Shown here: positions 8,787-17,949 of the stretch, piece by piece | Layout: every line of letters starts with the position of its first letter | Position numbering within the stretch: the first letter of the stretch is position 1 | Assembly (NCBI RefSeq): GCF_001552735.1 | Contig: NZ_BCRT01000018.1 | Location: forward strand, 57,618-121,617 | Length of the DNA stretch: 64,000 nt | Direction of reading: 5' to 3' | Origin: Sanguibacter suarezii NBRC 16159 | GTDB lineage: Bacteria > Actinomycetota > Actinomycetes > Actinomycetales > Cellulomonadaceae | The notes under the pieces: model-generated | What the model saw: the letters and a program-made list of their open reading frames with translations, nothing else | Databases searched by the model: none | Told to the model about the DNA's origin: nothing | Position numbers and translations under genes: made by a program

Positions 8787-9341
8787 TCAGTCCTGCTTGG
8801 TGGTCTCCTCGGCAGCTGCCTCGGTCGCGGTCTCGTCGGCGGGGGCCTCGACGGCCTCGTCGGCGGGAGCCTCGACAGCGGCGGCCTTCGGCGCGCTCTT
8901 CTTGGCGGCCTTCTCAGCCTCACGCACGACAGCCTGCTTGGGGCTGACGGGCTCGAGGACGAGCTCGATGACCGCCATGGGGGCGTTGTCGCCCTTACGG
9001 GGGCCGACCTTGGTGATGCGCGTGTAGCCACCCTGGCGGTCAGCCATGGCAGGTGCGATCTCCGTGATCAGACGGTGCAGGATGGTGTTGGCGTCACCCG
9101 GCTCGTCGGGACGGCGAGGCGTCTTGTTGTGCACCGTCTTGGCGATCTGACGGATGTTGTGCAGGTCGCCACGCTTGGCCTTGGAGATCAGGCGCTCGGC
9201 CAGCGGCTGCAGGCGCTTGGCGCGCTTCTGCGTGGTGGTGATGCGGCCGTGCTCGAAGAGGCTCGTCGCGAGGTTCTTGAGGATGAGGCTCTCGTGCGCC
9301 GGGCTTCCGCCGAGCCGTGGACCCTTGGAAGGGGTAGGCAT
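8787..9341 (-). CDS. rplQ: 50S ribosomal protein L17 with Ala/Glu-rich C-terminal tail
   Basis: Residues 1-125 are standard L17: [17 protein letters not shown], the [15 protein letters not shown] segment and a C-terminal MAVIELV strand. L17 sits near the peptide exit tunnel. The rest, about 60 residues, is a low-complexity acidic/alanine tail with a repeated VEAPADE unit, often seen in Micrococcales but longer than the E. coli protein. AAAGGAG precedes the ATG. It is the last gene of the rpsM-rpsK-rpoA-rplQ group. Confidence 0.96.
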   Translation of the reverse strand: MPTPSKGPRLGGSPAHESLILKNLATSLFEHGRITTTQKRAKRLQPLAERLISKAKRGDLHNIRQIAKTVHNKTPRRPDEPGDANTILHRLITEIAPAMADRQGGYTRITKVGPRKGDNAPMAVIELVLEPVSPKQAVVREAEKAAKKSAPKAAAVEAPADEAVEAPADETATEAAAEETTKQD

Positions 9342-9397
9342 TTTCTTGCTCCTTTAAGGATTGGTCGAGCTGTCCGGCGTACCGGTCAACCCTGAAG

Positions 9398-10402
9398 TCA
9401 GTTGTACTGCTCGTCGTCCGACTCGTCGCCGTCGTAGTAGTCGGCGGTGGACGGGTCGAAGTCCAGAGGCGAGTCCTTGAGCGAGAGGCCGAGCTCGGCG
9501 AGCTTGTCCTTCACCTCGTTGATCGACTTCGCACCGAAGTTGCGGATGTCGAGCAGGTCCGCCTCGCTGCGTGCGACGAGCTCGCCCACAGCGTGGATGC
9601 CCTCACGCTTGAGGCAGTTGTACGAACGGATCGTCAGCTGCAGGTCCTCGATCGGCAGAGCGAGGTCAGCAGCCAGGGCTGCGTCGGTCGGCGACGGGCC
9701 GATCTCGATGCCCTCGGCCTCGACGTTGAGCTCGCGCGCCAGCCCGAACAGCTCAACCAGCGTCTTGCCTGCCGAAGCGAGGGCGTCACGCGGGCTGATG
9801 GCCTGCTTGGTCTCCACGTCGATGATCAGCTTGTCGAAGTCGGTGCGCTGCTCGACTCGGGTTGCCTCGACCTTGTAGGTGACCTTGAGAACCGGAGAGT
9901 AGATCGAGTCCACGGGGACGCGACCGATCTCGGCGTCGAACGACTTGTTCTGCTGGGCGGAGACGTAGCCACGTCCACGCTCGACAGTGAGCTCGATCTC
10001 CAGCTTGCCCTTGTCGTTCAGGGTGGCGATGTGCAGGTCAGGGTTGTGCACCTCGACGCCGGCCGGGGGGACGATGTCCGCGGCCGTGACCACTCCGGAG
10101 CCCTGCTTGCGCAGGTACATCACGACGGGCTCGTCGTTCTCCGAGGAGACGACGAGGTTCTTGACGTTGAGGATGATCTCCGTGACGTCTTCCTTGACAC
10201 CCGGCACCGTGGTGAACTCGTGGAGCACACCGTCGATGCGGATGGACGTGACTGCTGCGCCGGGGATCGAGGAGAGCAGCGTGCGACGCATCGAGTTGCC
10301 GAGCGTGTAGCCGAAGCCGGGCTCGAGGGGCTCGATGGAGAAGCGGGAGCGGCTCTCCGAGATGACCTCTTCGGTCAGTGTGGGGCGCTGTGCGATGAGC
10401 AC
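9398..10402 (-). CDS. rpoA: DNA-directed RNA polymerase alpha subunit
   Basis: The 334-residue protein has the alpha N-terminal dimerisation domain (residues about 1-230, with the segment [20 protein letters not shown]) and the C-terminal helix-hairpin-helix domain (about 245-315, with [14 protein letters not shown] and [15 protein letters not shown]) that contacts UP elements and activators. An acidic tail ends the protein. It scaffolds assembly of beta and beta-prime. Start is a GTG at 10402 with GAAAGGAAG upstream. The 165-nt gap to rpsK holds a strong hairpin. Confidence 0.97.
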   Translation of the reverse strand: MLIAQRPTLTEEVISESRSRFSIEPLEPGFGYTLGNSMRRTLLSSIPGAAVTSIRIDGVLHEFTTVPGVKEDVTEIILNVKNLVVSSENDEPVVMYLRKQGSGVVTAADIVPPAGVEVHNPDLHIATLNDKGKLEIELTVERGRGYVSAQQNKSFDAEIGRVPVDSIYSPVLKVTYKVEATRVEQRTDFDKLIIDVETKQAISPRDALASAGKTLVELFGLARELNVEAEGIEIGPSPTDAALAADLALPIEDLQLTIRSYNCLKREGIHAVGELVARSEADLLDIRNFGAKSINEVKDKLAELGLSLKDSPLDFDPSTADYYDGDESDDEQYN

Positions 10403-10505
10403 TGGTGACTTCCTTTCAGCGTGCGTCCGCTATTTGACGCATCGTGTGACCGGCATGACGAACTTCTTGCCGGGACCTGCAAGGCATGCCCTCCGAGCGG
10501 GGCCG

Positions 10506-10537
10506 TGCCCACCCCGCGCCGGAGCGCGGGGTGGGCA
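10506..10537 (-). terminator. 14-bp hairpin between rpsK and rpoA
   Basis: A perfect 14-bp stem (10506-10519 with 10524-10537) closes a CGGA tetraloop, 30 nt after the rpsK stop and 104 nt before rpoA. It has no T tract. It may be a partial terminator, an RNA processing site or a regulatory hairpin controlling rpoA. Confidence 0.6.
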
Positions 10538-10567
10538 GGACACGATCGAGCAGGCGATGCGTGGATG

Positions 10568-10975
10568 TCAGACGCGGCGACGCTTCGGCTGACGGCAGCC
10601 GTTGTGCGCCTGGGGGGTGACGTCCTGGATCGAGCCGACCTCGAGGCCAGCGGCCTGGAGGGAACGGATCGCGGTCTCGCGGCCGGAGCCGGGACCCTTG
10701 ACGAAGACGTCAACCTTCTTCATCCCGTGCTCCTGGGCGCGGCGAGCCGCGGCCTCGGCAGCGAGCTGAGCGGCGAACGGGGTCGACTTGCGCGAACCCT
10801 TGAAGCCGACCTGGCCGGAGGAGGCCCAGGAGATCACGGCGCCGGACGGGTCCGTGATCGAGACGATGGTGTTGTTGAACGTGCTCTTGATGTGCGCCTG
10901 GCCGACGGCAATGTTCTTCTTGTCCTTGCGGCGAGGCTTGCGTGCGCCCTGTGCGCCGCGAGTCTTGGGAGGCAT
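10568..10975 (-). CDS. rpsK: 30S ribosomal protein S11
   Basis: The 135-residue protein is full-length S11: basic start [20 protein letters not shown], the core [15 protein letters not shown], and a C-terminal [19 protein letters not shown]11 forms part of the platform and contacts mRNA in the E-site region. ATG at 10975 is preceded by CAGGAGA. It lies between rpsM and rpoA in the alpha operon. Confidence 0.97.
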   Translation of the reverse strand: MPPKTRGAQGARKPRRKDKKNIAVGQAHIKSTFNNTIVSITDPSGAVISWASSGQVGFKGSRKSTPFAAQLAAEAAARRAQEHGMKKVDVFVKGPGSGRETAIRSLQAAGLEVGSIQDVTPQAHNGCRQPKRRRV

Positions 10976-11071
10976 GTGCTGTTTTTCTCCTGGATTGAGG
11001 TCTTCGGATCGCGGGATGCTCGCTCCCCTGCGCCGTGGGCGCTGGAGAGGGTTCCCGGCGAACTACTGCTG

Positions 11072-11446
11072 CTAGCGGGCCTTCTTCTTGCCGGCCACGG
11101 TGCGCTTCGGGCCCTTGCGGGTACGAGCGTTGGTCTTGGTGCGCTGTCCGCGGACCGGGAGGCCCTTGCGGTGGCGCAGACCCTCGTAGCAGCCGATCTC
11201 AACCTTGCGGCGGATGTCAGCAGCAACCTCACGGCGAAGGTCACCCTCGAGCTTGTAGTTGCCCTCGAGGTAGTCACGCAGCGCGACGAGCTCGGCGTCG
11301 CCGAGGTCCTTCACGCGAACGTCCGGGCTGATCCCGGTGGCGCCCAGAGTCTGCTGTGCGCGGGTACGGCCGACGCCGTAGATGTAGGTGAGTGCAACCT
11401 CTAGCCGCTTGTCGCGGGGGAGGTCGACACCGATAAGACGTGCCAT
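11072..11446 (-). CDS. rpsM: 30S ribosomal protein S13
   Basis: The 124-residue protein has S13 features: [14 protein letters not shown], the helix-hairpin [10 protein letters not shown], and a basic C-terminal tail ([18 protein letters not shown]) that reaches the P-site tRNA. It lies in the head of the small subunit at bridge B1. ATG at 11446 is preceded by GGAAGG. The 205-nt gap to rpmJ is longer than normal for this operon. Confidence 0.97.
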   Translation of the reverse strand: MARLIGVDLPRDKRLEVALTYIYGVGRTRAQQTLGATGISPDVRVKDLGDAELVALRDYLEGNYKLEGDLRREVAADIRRKVEIGCYEGLRHRKGLPVRGQRTKTNARTRKGPKRTVAGKKKAR

Positions 11447-11652
11447 GTGCCTTCCGGCTCCTGTAATGCCATCGGAGGTCTACCGCATCATCTCTCGCTG
11501 TCTGCGAGCCCCGGCCTCCGACCGAGGGTTCACGACCCGGCGTGGATCTCTCCACCGTCGGGTCGGTGATGGTGCGCTGGTCGTGCTCAGCGGGACCGAG
11601 GTCTCACCGGGCACTGATCATGCTGGTCGAGCTGCGCTGAGCGCTGGGCAGA

Positions 11653-11766
11653 TCAGCCCTGGCGCTGCTTGTGACGCAGGTTCTCGCAGATGACCATGAC
11701 GCGACCGTGCCGGCGAATAACCTTGCACTTGTCGCAGATCTTCTTGACGCTGGGGTTGACCTTCAT
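11653..11766 (-). CDS. rpmJ: 50S ribosomal protein L36, zinc-binding form
   Basis: This 37-residue gene reads [20 protein letters not shown] and onward. Cys11, Cys14, Cys27 and His32 form the CCCH zinc site of the Cys-plus (zinc-requiring) L36 paralogue. L36 is a late 50S assembly protein. GGAGGAAC precedes the ATG. It lies between infA and rpsM, its usual place. Confidence 0.96.
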   Translation of the reverse strand: MKVNPSVKKICDKCKVIRRHGRVMVICENLRHKQRQG

Positions 11767-11847
11767 CGTGGTTCCTCCGCCGCCGCATGACGAGACTCCG
11801 GAGGATTGTCTCCGGAGCGCGCTAGGCAGCAGTTGATCGAGTGGTGG

Positions 11848-12069
11848 TTACTTGTAGCGGTAGACAATCCGGCCACGGGACAAGTCGTACGGGCTCAGCT
11901 CAACAACCACCCGGTCCTCAGGGAGGATTCGGATGTAGTGCTGACGCATCTTGCCCGAGATGTGAGCGAGCACCTTGTGACCGTTGGCCAGCTCCACGCG
12001 AAACATCGCGTTCGGCAGTGCCTCGACCACGCTGCCCTCGATCTCGATGACACCGTCCTTCTTCGCCAT
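11848..12069 (-). CDS. infA: Translation initiation factor IF-1
   Basis: The 73-residue S1/OB-fold protein reads [20 protein letters not shown], then [22 protein letters not shown], the classic IF-1. It occupies the A site of the 30S subunit during initiation. The frame stays open upstream, but GGAGGAT before the ATG at 12069 and the family N-terminus fix the start. It heads the infA-rpmJ-rpsM-rpsK-rpoA-rplQ group here and has a promoter candidate at 12199-12227. Confidence 0.97.
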   Translation of the reverse strand: MAKKDGVIEIEGSVVEALPNAMFRVELANGHKVLAHISGKMRQHYIRILPEDRVVVELSPYDLSRGRIVYRYK

Positions 12070-12198
12070 ATCCTCCGCTAACTCTCGTGACGAACTACTG
12101 CCCACGGTGGCTCGGAAACCTGCTGGCCAGAGCCTGCCGGTCGGGGCGTCCCGTGGGTTGGTGGTGTCGATGCGTGAGCACTAGACACCCAACGAAGC

Positions 12199-12227
12199 AT
12201 CCTACGGCATGAGAGAGAGATTCGAAA
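12199..12227 (-). promoter_or_regulatory. Promoter candidate of infA
   Basis: Minus-strand TTTCGA (12222-12227), 17-nt spacer, TAGGAT (12199-12204). The -10 is good and the -35 weak. The leader to infA would be about 120 nt. The -35 lies against the 3' end of the upstream LuxR-type regulator gene. Confidence 0.45.
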
Positions 12228-12231
12228 CCCG

Positions 12232-14871
12232 TCACTCCGGCCGCGAGATGAGGCCGAGCTCCCAGGCGCGCTCGACCGTCTCCACGCTCGAGTGCGTCCC
12301 GAGCTTGCGGTAGATGCTGCGCAGGTGCGTCTTGACAGTGTTCGAGGAGAGGTAGAGCGACCGCGCCACCCCGGCGAGCGAGGTGTTGCGGGCGAGGCTG
12401 GCGAGCACCTCCAGCTCTCGCTCGCTCAGCTGAGCGCTGGCTGAGGGCGGCGGGAAGAGGTCCTCGGCGCTGGCGAGGGAGTCGCGCTCGAGGAGCGTGA
12501 CGATCCGCGGGACCTCGGTCGCGAGGTCCTCGAGAGTGGTCCGGGGGACCTTGAGGAAGGCTCGCACCATCCCGGTGGCCAACGAGATCGCCACCGCCTC
12601 TTCCAGCGCCACCGCGGCCTCGTAGCGCCGCCCACGGGCGTGCTCGGCCCCGGCGAGGATGAGCAGGAAGTCCAGCCGGTGCGTGGGTGCGTAGATCCGT
12701 GTCTTGAGCCAGCGCGTGGCGACGTCGACGGCATGGGCGAACTCGCCGGAGAAGTACTCCGTGCGCGCCCGGGCCAGGCCGGTGATCTCGTAGGTCTGCG
12801 GGACGCTCGCGACGGCCGTACGGGCCCGCGAGACGTGTCCGATGGCGAGGTTGAGGTCGACAGAGGCGGCGATGAGGAGCGCCTCCCGCAGCCCGCGCTG
12901 GCCCTCCGTGCCCTCCGTCTGGCTGCGGACCGCCTCGATCTCCCCGAGGACCTGGAAGTGCGAGCCGTCGAAGAGCGCCGCCTGTGCCCGGATCATCGCC
13001 GCCAGCGCCCAGAACTCCCCCGTCTCGCCGTGGACGTCGAAGAGCGGGGCCTCCGCGACCGCCTCGCGGTCGAGCCGTTCCAGCGCGATGATCCCGCGGA
13101 CGGTGGCCACCATGGTGTCGGCTGAGGGGTCTCTGGTCGGGTCGGCGTCCGAGCGTGCTGCCGCCTCGAGCCAGGCCTCGGCCGGCTCCAGGTAGCCCAG
13201 CAGCGCGCAGGCCAGGGCAGCACCCACCGACGACTCCCGCACGATCGCGGGGTGGTGGTGCTCCCCCGCGAGCTCGGCAGCCTCACGGAAGGCGGTCAGC
13301 GCGCCGGGCAGGTCCGCGGCCAGCAGCCGGGTCACCGCCCACTCGTGCAGCACCGGCGCGAGCTGGTCACGCACGTCGTTGCGCAGGTCGGCCACGCGGA
13401 ACAGGACGGCGTCGTGATCGCGGTCCGCGACCACCTTCGCGGCCCCGAAGTCTCCGGTCAGCCGGAGCATCGCGATCTGGGCGAGGCTCTGCTCCATGGC
13501 CTCGGCCACACCGGGCAGCGCGAACACCTCCTCGCTGCGTCCGGCGAGGCTCGGTCCCACGCTCGAGAGGTCGAGCACCGCGCTGGGTGGGCGATCTCCC
13601 CGCTCCCCCGCTGGACGGTGGACCGGGAGCAGGTGGTCGCGAGCGATGACCAGGCGCGCATGGCGCTCGAGGACTTCCTTGGGCATCGCGCCCACGGCGG
13701 CGGCTATCTCGTCCGGGGCCTCCGCGACGAGCTCCACCCAGTGCGCGTCGACCAGCTCCGCCACGTCCTCCCACAACGAGGCTCGGGCGAGCAGCCCCAG
13801 GGCGACCTCGCTGCTCCCGACCATCGCGTGCGTCCGGGCGGCACGCCTGCTGGCGACCCGGAACTGGCGAGGGTCTCTGCGGGACATCTGCTCGACGCAG
13901 GCATGCCGCACCACCGGCGCGTAGCGGTAGACGATCGTGTCCTCGAGCCGCTCGGCGACCAGCAGGCCGGTCCCCAGCATCGCCTGGATCGCGCCGTCGA
14001 CGTCGCGCAGGCCCGAGCAGTACTGGGCGGCGGCGGCGGTGAACTCGTCGAGGACCGCGGTGCGCGCGATGAACCGCTGCAGCCGGCGGTCGCTCAGCTC
14101 GGCCCACACCGACCGGAGGAACGGAGCACCGGCCTGCAGGTCGATGGCCACCGTCCCGCTGCCTGGGCGGGGCCGGGACCCGTTGGTGAGCACCGCACGG
14201 ACAAGAGCGGGCCAGCCGGCGGTCTCCAGGTAGAGGGCGTGAGCATCCTCCTCAGAGATGGCGCAGCCCAGCCGTTCGGCGATCTCGTGGGTCTCGCGAG
14301 CGTCGAGGAGCAGGTCGACCGGCCGGATGACGACGGAGTCCATGGTGGCCGCGAGCACGGTCTCCATGCTCGTCACCTCGCGCATGCACAGCACGAGCGA
14401 CAGGTGGGGCAGGTGAGGCAGCAGTCCTAGCAGGTCCGAGCCGGTCCGGACGTCGTGGTCCTCATCGAAGTCGTCGATGACCAGGCACACGTCCTGCGTG
14501 GCGATGCGCAGCGCGCGGACCACCTCGCGCCGTCCAGGAGGGGTGGGGCCGGGAGTGAGCAACCCGCAGCGCAGCATCGCCTGACCGACGTGCTCCCACA
14601 ACGACGTCTCCGGCGCACCGTCCCCACCGAGCGAGGCCCGGCTCGGGACCCACACGACGACGGTGTGCTCAGGGAGCGTGCGGACCCAGTGACCGACGAG
14701 GCTGGTCTTGCCGTAGCCGCGCGGTCCGCGCACGATCGTCAGCGGCGCGCGCTGGTCGAGCAGGGCGAGCAACCCGCCCTTGACCACGTGGACGGAGGGG
14801 GTGCGTGGCCACATCGACGCGCGAGCGACCGCGCGTGTCGTCGACCTGCCCCCGTCGAGTTCCGATGCCAT
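12232..14871 (-). CDS. Large ATP-binding LuxR-family regulator (MalT/LAL type)
   Basis: The 879-residue protein has an N-terminal STAND-type ATPase with Walker A GPRGYGKT (49-56) and Walker-B-like LVIDDF, a long helical middle region like TPR/MalT sensor repeats, and a C-terminal LuxR HTH (LSERELEVLASLARN ... NTVKTHLRSIYRKLGTHSS). Such proteins are inducer- and ATP-dependent activators; the signal and targets are unknown. Start is uncertain: ATG 14871 (MASELDGG) or further upstream to 14922. It interrupts the normal map-infA neighbourhood and ends 163 nt before infA. Confidence 0.85.
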   Translation of the reverse strand: MASELDGGRSTTRAVARASMWPRTPSVHVVKGGLLALLDQRAPLTIVRGPRGYGKTSLVGHWVRTLPEHTVVVWVPSRASLGGDGAPETSLWEHVGQAMLRCGLLTPGPTPPGRREVVRALRIATQDVCLVIDDFDEDHDVRTGSDLLGLLPHLPHLSLVLCMREVTSMETVLAATMDSVVIRPVDLLLDARETHEIAERLGCAISEEDAHALYLETAGWPALVRAVLTNGSRPRPGSGTVAIDLQAGAPFLRSVWAELSDRRLQRFIARTAVLDEFTAAAAQYCSGLRDVDGAIQAMLGTGLLVAERLEDTIVYRYAPVVRHACVEQMSRRDPRQFRVASRRAARTHAMVGSSEVALGLLARASLWEDVAELVDAHWVELVAEAPDEIAAAVGAMPKEVLERHARLVIARDHLLPVHRPAGERGDRPPSAVLDLSSVGPSLAGRSEEVFALPGVAEAMEQSLAQIAMLRLTGDFGAAKVVADRDHDAVLFRVADLRNDVRDQLAPVLHEWAVTRLLAADLPGALTAFREAAELAGEHHHPAIVRESSVGAALACALLGYLEPAEAWLEAAARSDADPTRDPSADTMVATVRGIIALERLDREAVAEAPLFDVHGETGEFWALAAMIRAQAALFDGSHFQVLGEIEAVRSQTEGTEGQRGLREALLIAASVDLNLAIGHVSRARTAVASVPQTYEITGLARARTEYFSGEFAHAVDVATRWLKTRIYAPTHRLDFLLILAGAEHARGRRYEAAVALEEAVAISLATGMVRAFLKVPRTTLEDLATEVPRIVTLLERDSLASAEDLFPPPSASAQLSERELEVLASLARNTSLAGVARSLYLSSNTVKTHLRSIYRKLGTHSSVETVERAWELGLISRPE

Positions 14872-15016
14872 CGCGCTGCCCACCCAATGTCCCCCCCGCA
14901 GAGCCTGTCTGCGGCCATCCATCCGAGAATGGGAACACTACGCGAACTCGTCAGCGTGCGGAGGGTGAAAAAGTGGGACTTGTCAAGTCCTGCGTCGTGA
15001 CCGGCGACGACGCCAC

Positions 15017-15847
15017 CTAGAAGGGGGCGACCTGGACCCCGAGGGGTGCCAACCGGGCTGATCCCCCGTCGTGGGCGGTGAGCACCCAGATGCCCGACTC
15101 CCCGATCGCGACGGTGTGCTCCCAGTGCGCTGCCCGGGATCCGTCGCTCGTGACGACGGTCCAGTCGTCCTCGCAGACCTGGGTGTGCTGCTCACCGCGG
15201 GTGATCATCGGCTCGATCGCCAGGCACATGCCCGGGCGCAGCTTGGCTCCACGCTCACGCGTGCGGTAGTTGAGGACGTCCGGTGGCTGGTGCATCTCGG
15301 TGCCGATACCGTGGCCCACATACTCCTCCACGATGCCGTACCGGGCGCCGTGGGCGGCTGCTGACGCCTCGATGGAGTCTTCGACCGCGTTCGCGACGTC
15401 GGACAGCCGCGTTCCGGTGGCGAGGGCGGCGATCCCCGCCCACAGGGCGTCCTCGGTGGCCTGCACGAGGTTGATGTCAGCGGCGGCGCCGCCCTCGAGG
15501 ACGAGGGAGCGCGCGGCGTCCGCGTGCCAGCCGTCGACGATCGCGCCACAGTCGATCGAGACCACGTCTCCCTCGGCGAGCACACGCCCGCGCGGGATGC
15601 CGTGGATCACCTCGTCGTTGACCGAGACGCACACGGTGGCCGGGAACCCGTCGTAGCCGAGGAAGGACGGGGTGGCACCGTGATCGCCGATCACCGTCGC
15701 CGCGAGCCTGTCGAGGTCGGAGGTGCTCACCCCCGGCCGGGCCGCCTGCTCGAGCGCTGACAGCGCATCGGCGACGACGAGCCCGGCGCGCCGCATGACG
15801 AGCACCTGCTCGGGGGTCTTGTACTCGATCCGTTCGCGTCCGAACAT
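15017..15847 (-). CDS. map: Type I methionine aminopeptidase
   Basis: The 276-residue protein carries the pita-bread fold motifs: NDEVIHGIP, SIDCGAIVDGWHADAARS (metal-binding Asp residues), YVGHGIGTEMHQPPDV (catalytic His) and the metal ligand Glu in the AIEPMITRG and HWEHTVAIGESG segments. It removes N-terminal Met from nascent chains using two divalent metals. It follows adk by 10 nt in a secY-adk-map unit, the usual actinobacterial order. Confidence 0.95.
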   Translation of the reverse strand: MFGRERIEYKTPEQVLVMRRAGLVVADALSALEQAARPGVSTSDLDRLAATVIGDHGATPSFLGYDGFPATVCVSVNDEVIHGIPRGRVLAEGDVVSIDCGAIVDGWHADAARSLVLEGGAAADINLVQATEDALWAGIAALATGTRLSDVANAVEDSIEASAAAHGARYGIVEEYVGHGIGTEMHQPPDVLNYRTRERGAKLRPGMCLAIEPMITRGEQHTQVCEDDWTVVTSDGSRAAHWEHTVAIGESGIWVLTAHDGGSARLAPLGVQVAPF

Positions 15848-15857
15848 GCCGCTGAGA

Positions 15858-16442
15858 TCAGCCCTTCAGGGACGCCAGGGCCGCGACCAGACGATCGGTG
15901 ACCTCGGAGACCTCACCGAGCCCGTCGACCTCGGCCAGTGCGCCACGAGCGGCGTACAGGCCGGAGACCGGGGCGGTCTGCTCGGCGTAGACGGACAGGC
16001 GGTGGCGGATGACCGGCTCGGTGTCGTCGGCACGGCCTTCGATCTCGGCGCGCTTGAGCAGACGCTCGGTGACGACGTCACCGTCAGCGGTGATCTCCAG
16101 TGCGCCGTCGAGGGTCAGTCCCAGGTCAGCCAGGATCGCGTCGAGCTCAGCCACCTGGGCCGTGTTGCGCGGGTAGCCGTCGAGGATGAACCCGGTCTCC
16201 CCCGCTGCGACCTTGGCGGCGAGCTTGTCCCGCACCATGGCGTTGGTCACCGAGTCGGGCACGAGCTCGCCCTTGGCGGTGTACTCCTGAGCGAGCTTGC
16301 CGAGCTCGGTCTCGCCCTTGATGTTGGCGCGGAAGATGTCGCCGGTCGAGATGGCCTCGACACCCAGAGCCTCGGCCAGGCGGGCGGCCTGCGTGCCCTT
16401 GCCGGCTCCGGGGGGGCCCAGGAGGACCAGACGTGCACTCAT
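15858..16442 (-). CDS. adk: Adenylate kinase
   Basis: The 194-residue protein starts MSARLVLLGPPGAGKGTQA with the P-loop GPPGAGKG (9-16), followed by STGDIFRAN (AMP binding) and FILDGYPRN. It interconverts AMP, ADP and ATP. The lid is the short form, without the zinc-type Cys insert, as in other Actinobacteria. The ATG overlaps the secY stop by 4 nt (ATGA), indicating translational coupling. Confidence 0.97.
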   Translation of the reverse strand: MSARLVLLGPPGAGKGTQAARLAEALGVEAISTGDIFRANIKGETELGKLAQEYTAKGELVPDSVTNAMVRDKLAAKVAAGETGFILDGYPRNTAQVAELDAILADLGLTLDGALEITADGDVVTERLLKRAEIEGRADDTEPVIRHRLSVYAEQTAPVSGLYAARGALAEVDGLGEVSEVTDRLVAALASLKG

Positions 16443-17728
16443 CGGAGGAACCCTTCGTAGTGGCGCTGCTGCAGCTGAGAGTCGATCTGCTTCACCGTCT
16501 CGAGCCCCACACCCACGATGATGAGGATCGAGGTGCCGCCGAACGGGATGTTCTGGCCGACGTCCATGAGAAGGAAGGTGACAGTCGGGATCAGTGCGAC
16601 GAGCGCGAGGTAGACAGAACCGGCCGACGTGATGCGGGTGATCACGTAGTCGAGGTACTCGGCCGTGGGGCGGCCGGCCCGGATACCGGGCACGAATCCG
16701 CCGTACTTCTTCATGTTGTCGGCGACCTCGTCCGGGTTGAACGTGATGGCCGTGTAGAAGAAGCAGAAGAACAGGATGAGCAGGACGTAGATCACCAGGT
16801 GCAGCGGTGCGCTCGGGGAGACGAGGTTGCGCTGGACCCACGCCACCCACTCCGACTCCGGGCTGGCGAACTGGGCGATGAGGCCCGGGACGGCGAGCAG
16901 GGAGGAGGCGAAGATGACGGGGATCACGCCGGCCATGTTGATCTTGATCGGGATGTACGTCGTGGAGCCGCCGTACATCTTGCGGCCGACCATGCGCTTG
17001 GCGTACTGCACGGGGATCCGGCGCTGCGACTGCTCGACGAAGACGACCAGCGCGATCACCAGGAGCGTGACGAGCACGACGATGGTGAACTTCTGCGGGC
17101 CACCAGCTCCACCGGCGATCGACCACAGAGCGGGCGGGAAGCTCGCCGCGATGGACGTGAAGATGAGCAGGGACATGCCGTTGCCGATGCCGCGCTCGGA
17201 GATGAGCTCACCGAGCCACATGATGAGCGCAGATCCTGCGGTCATCGTGATGACGATGATCAGCGACGTCATGATCGAGGAGTTCGGGATGACGTCACAC
17301 CCGGGCAGCAGCTGTCCGCTGCGCGCCATGGTCACGTACGTCGTCGCCTGCAGCACGGCCAGACCGATGGTCAGGTAGCGGGTGTACTGCGTGAGCTTGG
17401 CGGTGCCGGACTGGCCTTCCTTGTGGAGGGCCTCGAAGTGAGGGATGACCACGCGCAAGAGCTGGACGATGATCGATGCCGTGATGTACGGCATGATGCC
17501 GAGCGCGAAGATCGACAGCTGGAGCAGCGCGCCGCCGCTGAACAGGTTGACGAGTCCGAGGAGGTCGCTGGTGTCGCCGTTGGCGAGGCACTGCTGGACG
17601 TTCCCGTAGTCGACACCCGGGGACGGTACGAAGGACCCGACGCGGAAGATCGCCATGATGGAGATCGTGAACAGCAGCTTTCGCCGCAGGTCGGGCGTAC
17701 GGAACGCCCTTGCGAATGCGCTGAGCAC
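16439..17728 (-). CDS. secY: Preprotein translocase subunit SecY
   Basis: The 429-residue protein has the ten-helix SecY plan, with the N-terminal RKLLFTISIMAIFRVGSFVPSPGVDY, a plug-region segment and conserved loops such as TYIPIKINMAGVIPVIFA before TM7 and AFTFFYTAI-like residues later. It forms the SecYEG channel; secE is elsewhere in this window. It has its own promoter candidate and is separated from rplO by a long hairpin, so it can be expressed apart from the spc operon. Confidence 0.97.
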   Translation of the reverse strand: MLSAFARAFRTPDLRRKLLFTISIMAIFRVGSFVPSPGVDYGNVQQCLANGDTSDLLGLVNLFSGGALLQLSIFALGIMPYITASIIVQLLRVVIPHFEALHKEGQSGTAKLTQYTRYLTIGLAVLQATTYVTMARSGQLLPGCDVIPNSSIMTSLIIVITMTAGSALIMWLGELISERGIGNGMSLLIFTSIAASFPPALWSIAGGAGGPQKFTIVVLVTLLVIALVVFVEQSQRRIPVQYAKRMVGRKMYGGSTTYIPIKINMAGVIPVIFASSLLAVPGLIAQFASPESEWVAWVQRNLVSPSAPLHLVIYVLLILFFCFFYTAITFNPDEVADNMKKYGGFVPGIRAGRPTAEYLDYVITRITSAGSVYLALVALIPTVTFLLMDVGQNIPFGGTSILIIVGVGLETVKQIDSQLQQRHYEGFLR

Positions 17729-17837
17729 CTAGTCCTCCTGGTCCGCCTGAGCGGGATGTCTATACCGGCGAGCCGGCCGTTGAAGATGGCGTCGGTTAGC
17801 CGACGCCCACCGAACCTTATCCGCTGTGTTGCAGTTC

Positions 17838-17867
17838 ACGATAATCGGTCCAAAAGTCAGATCACAA
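17838..17867 (-). promoter_or_regulatory. Promoter candidate of secY-adk-map
   Basis: Minus-strand TTGTGA (17862-17867), 18-nt spacer, TATCGT (17838-17843). It lies just beyond the rplO-secY hairpin and about 110 nt from the secY start. A second -10-like TAAGGT lies downstream. Confidence 0.55.
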
Positions 17868-17881
17868 ACTCCCTGCAGACG

Positions 17882-17922
17882 CAGTCAGGGCCGGTCGCGC
17901 GATGCGCGGCCGGCCCTGACTG
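17882..17922 (-). terminator. Long hairpin terminator between rplO and secY
   Basis: CAGTCAGGGCCGG (17882-17894) pairs fully with 17910-17922. One T-G pair and a further 5-bp CGCGC/GCGCG stem extend it inward to a GAT loop, giving about 19 bp. It starts 28 nt after the rplO stop. Confidence 0.8.
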
Positions 17923-17949
17923 AGCACTACATCAGGCTGAGCGTGGCAC

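Noticed and set aside
15858..17126. A 422-codon minus-strand frame joining a secY shadow to adk
   Set aside because: Only the last 194 codons are adk; the upstream part is secY read in another frame, while secY itself is intact to 16439 with an ATGA overlap.
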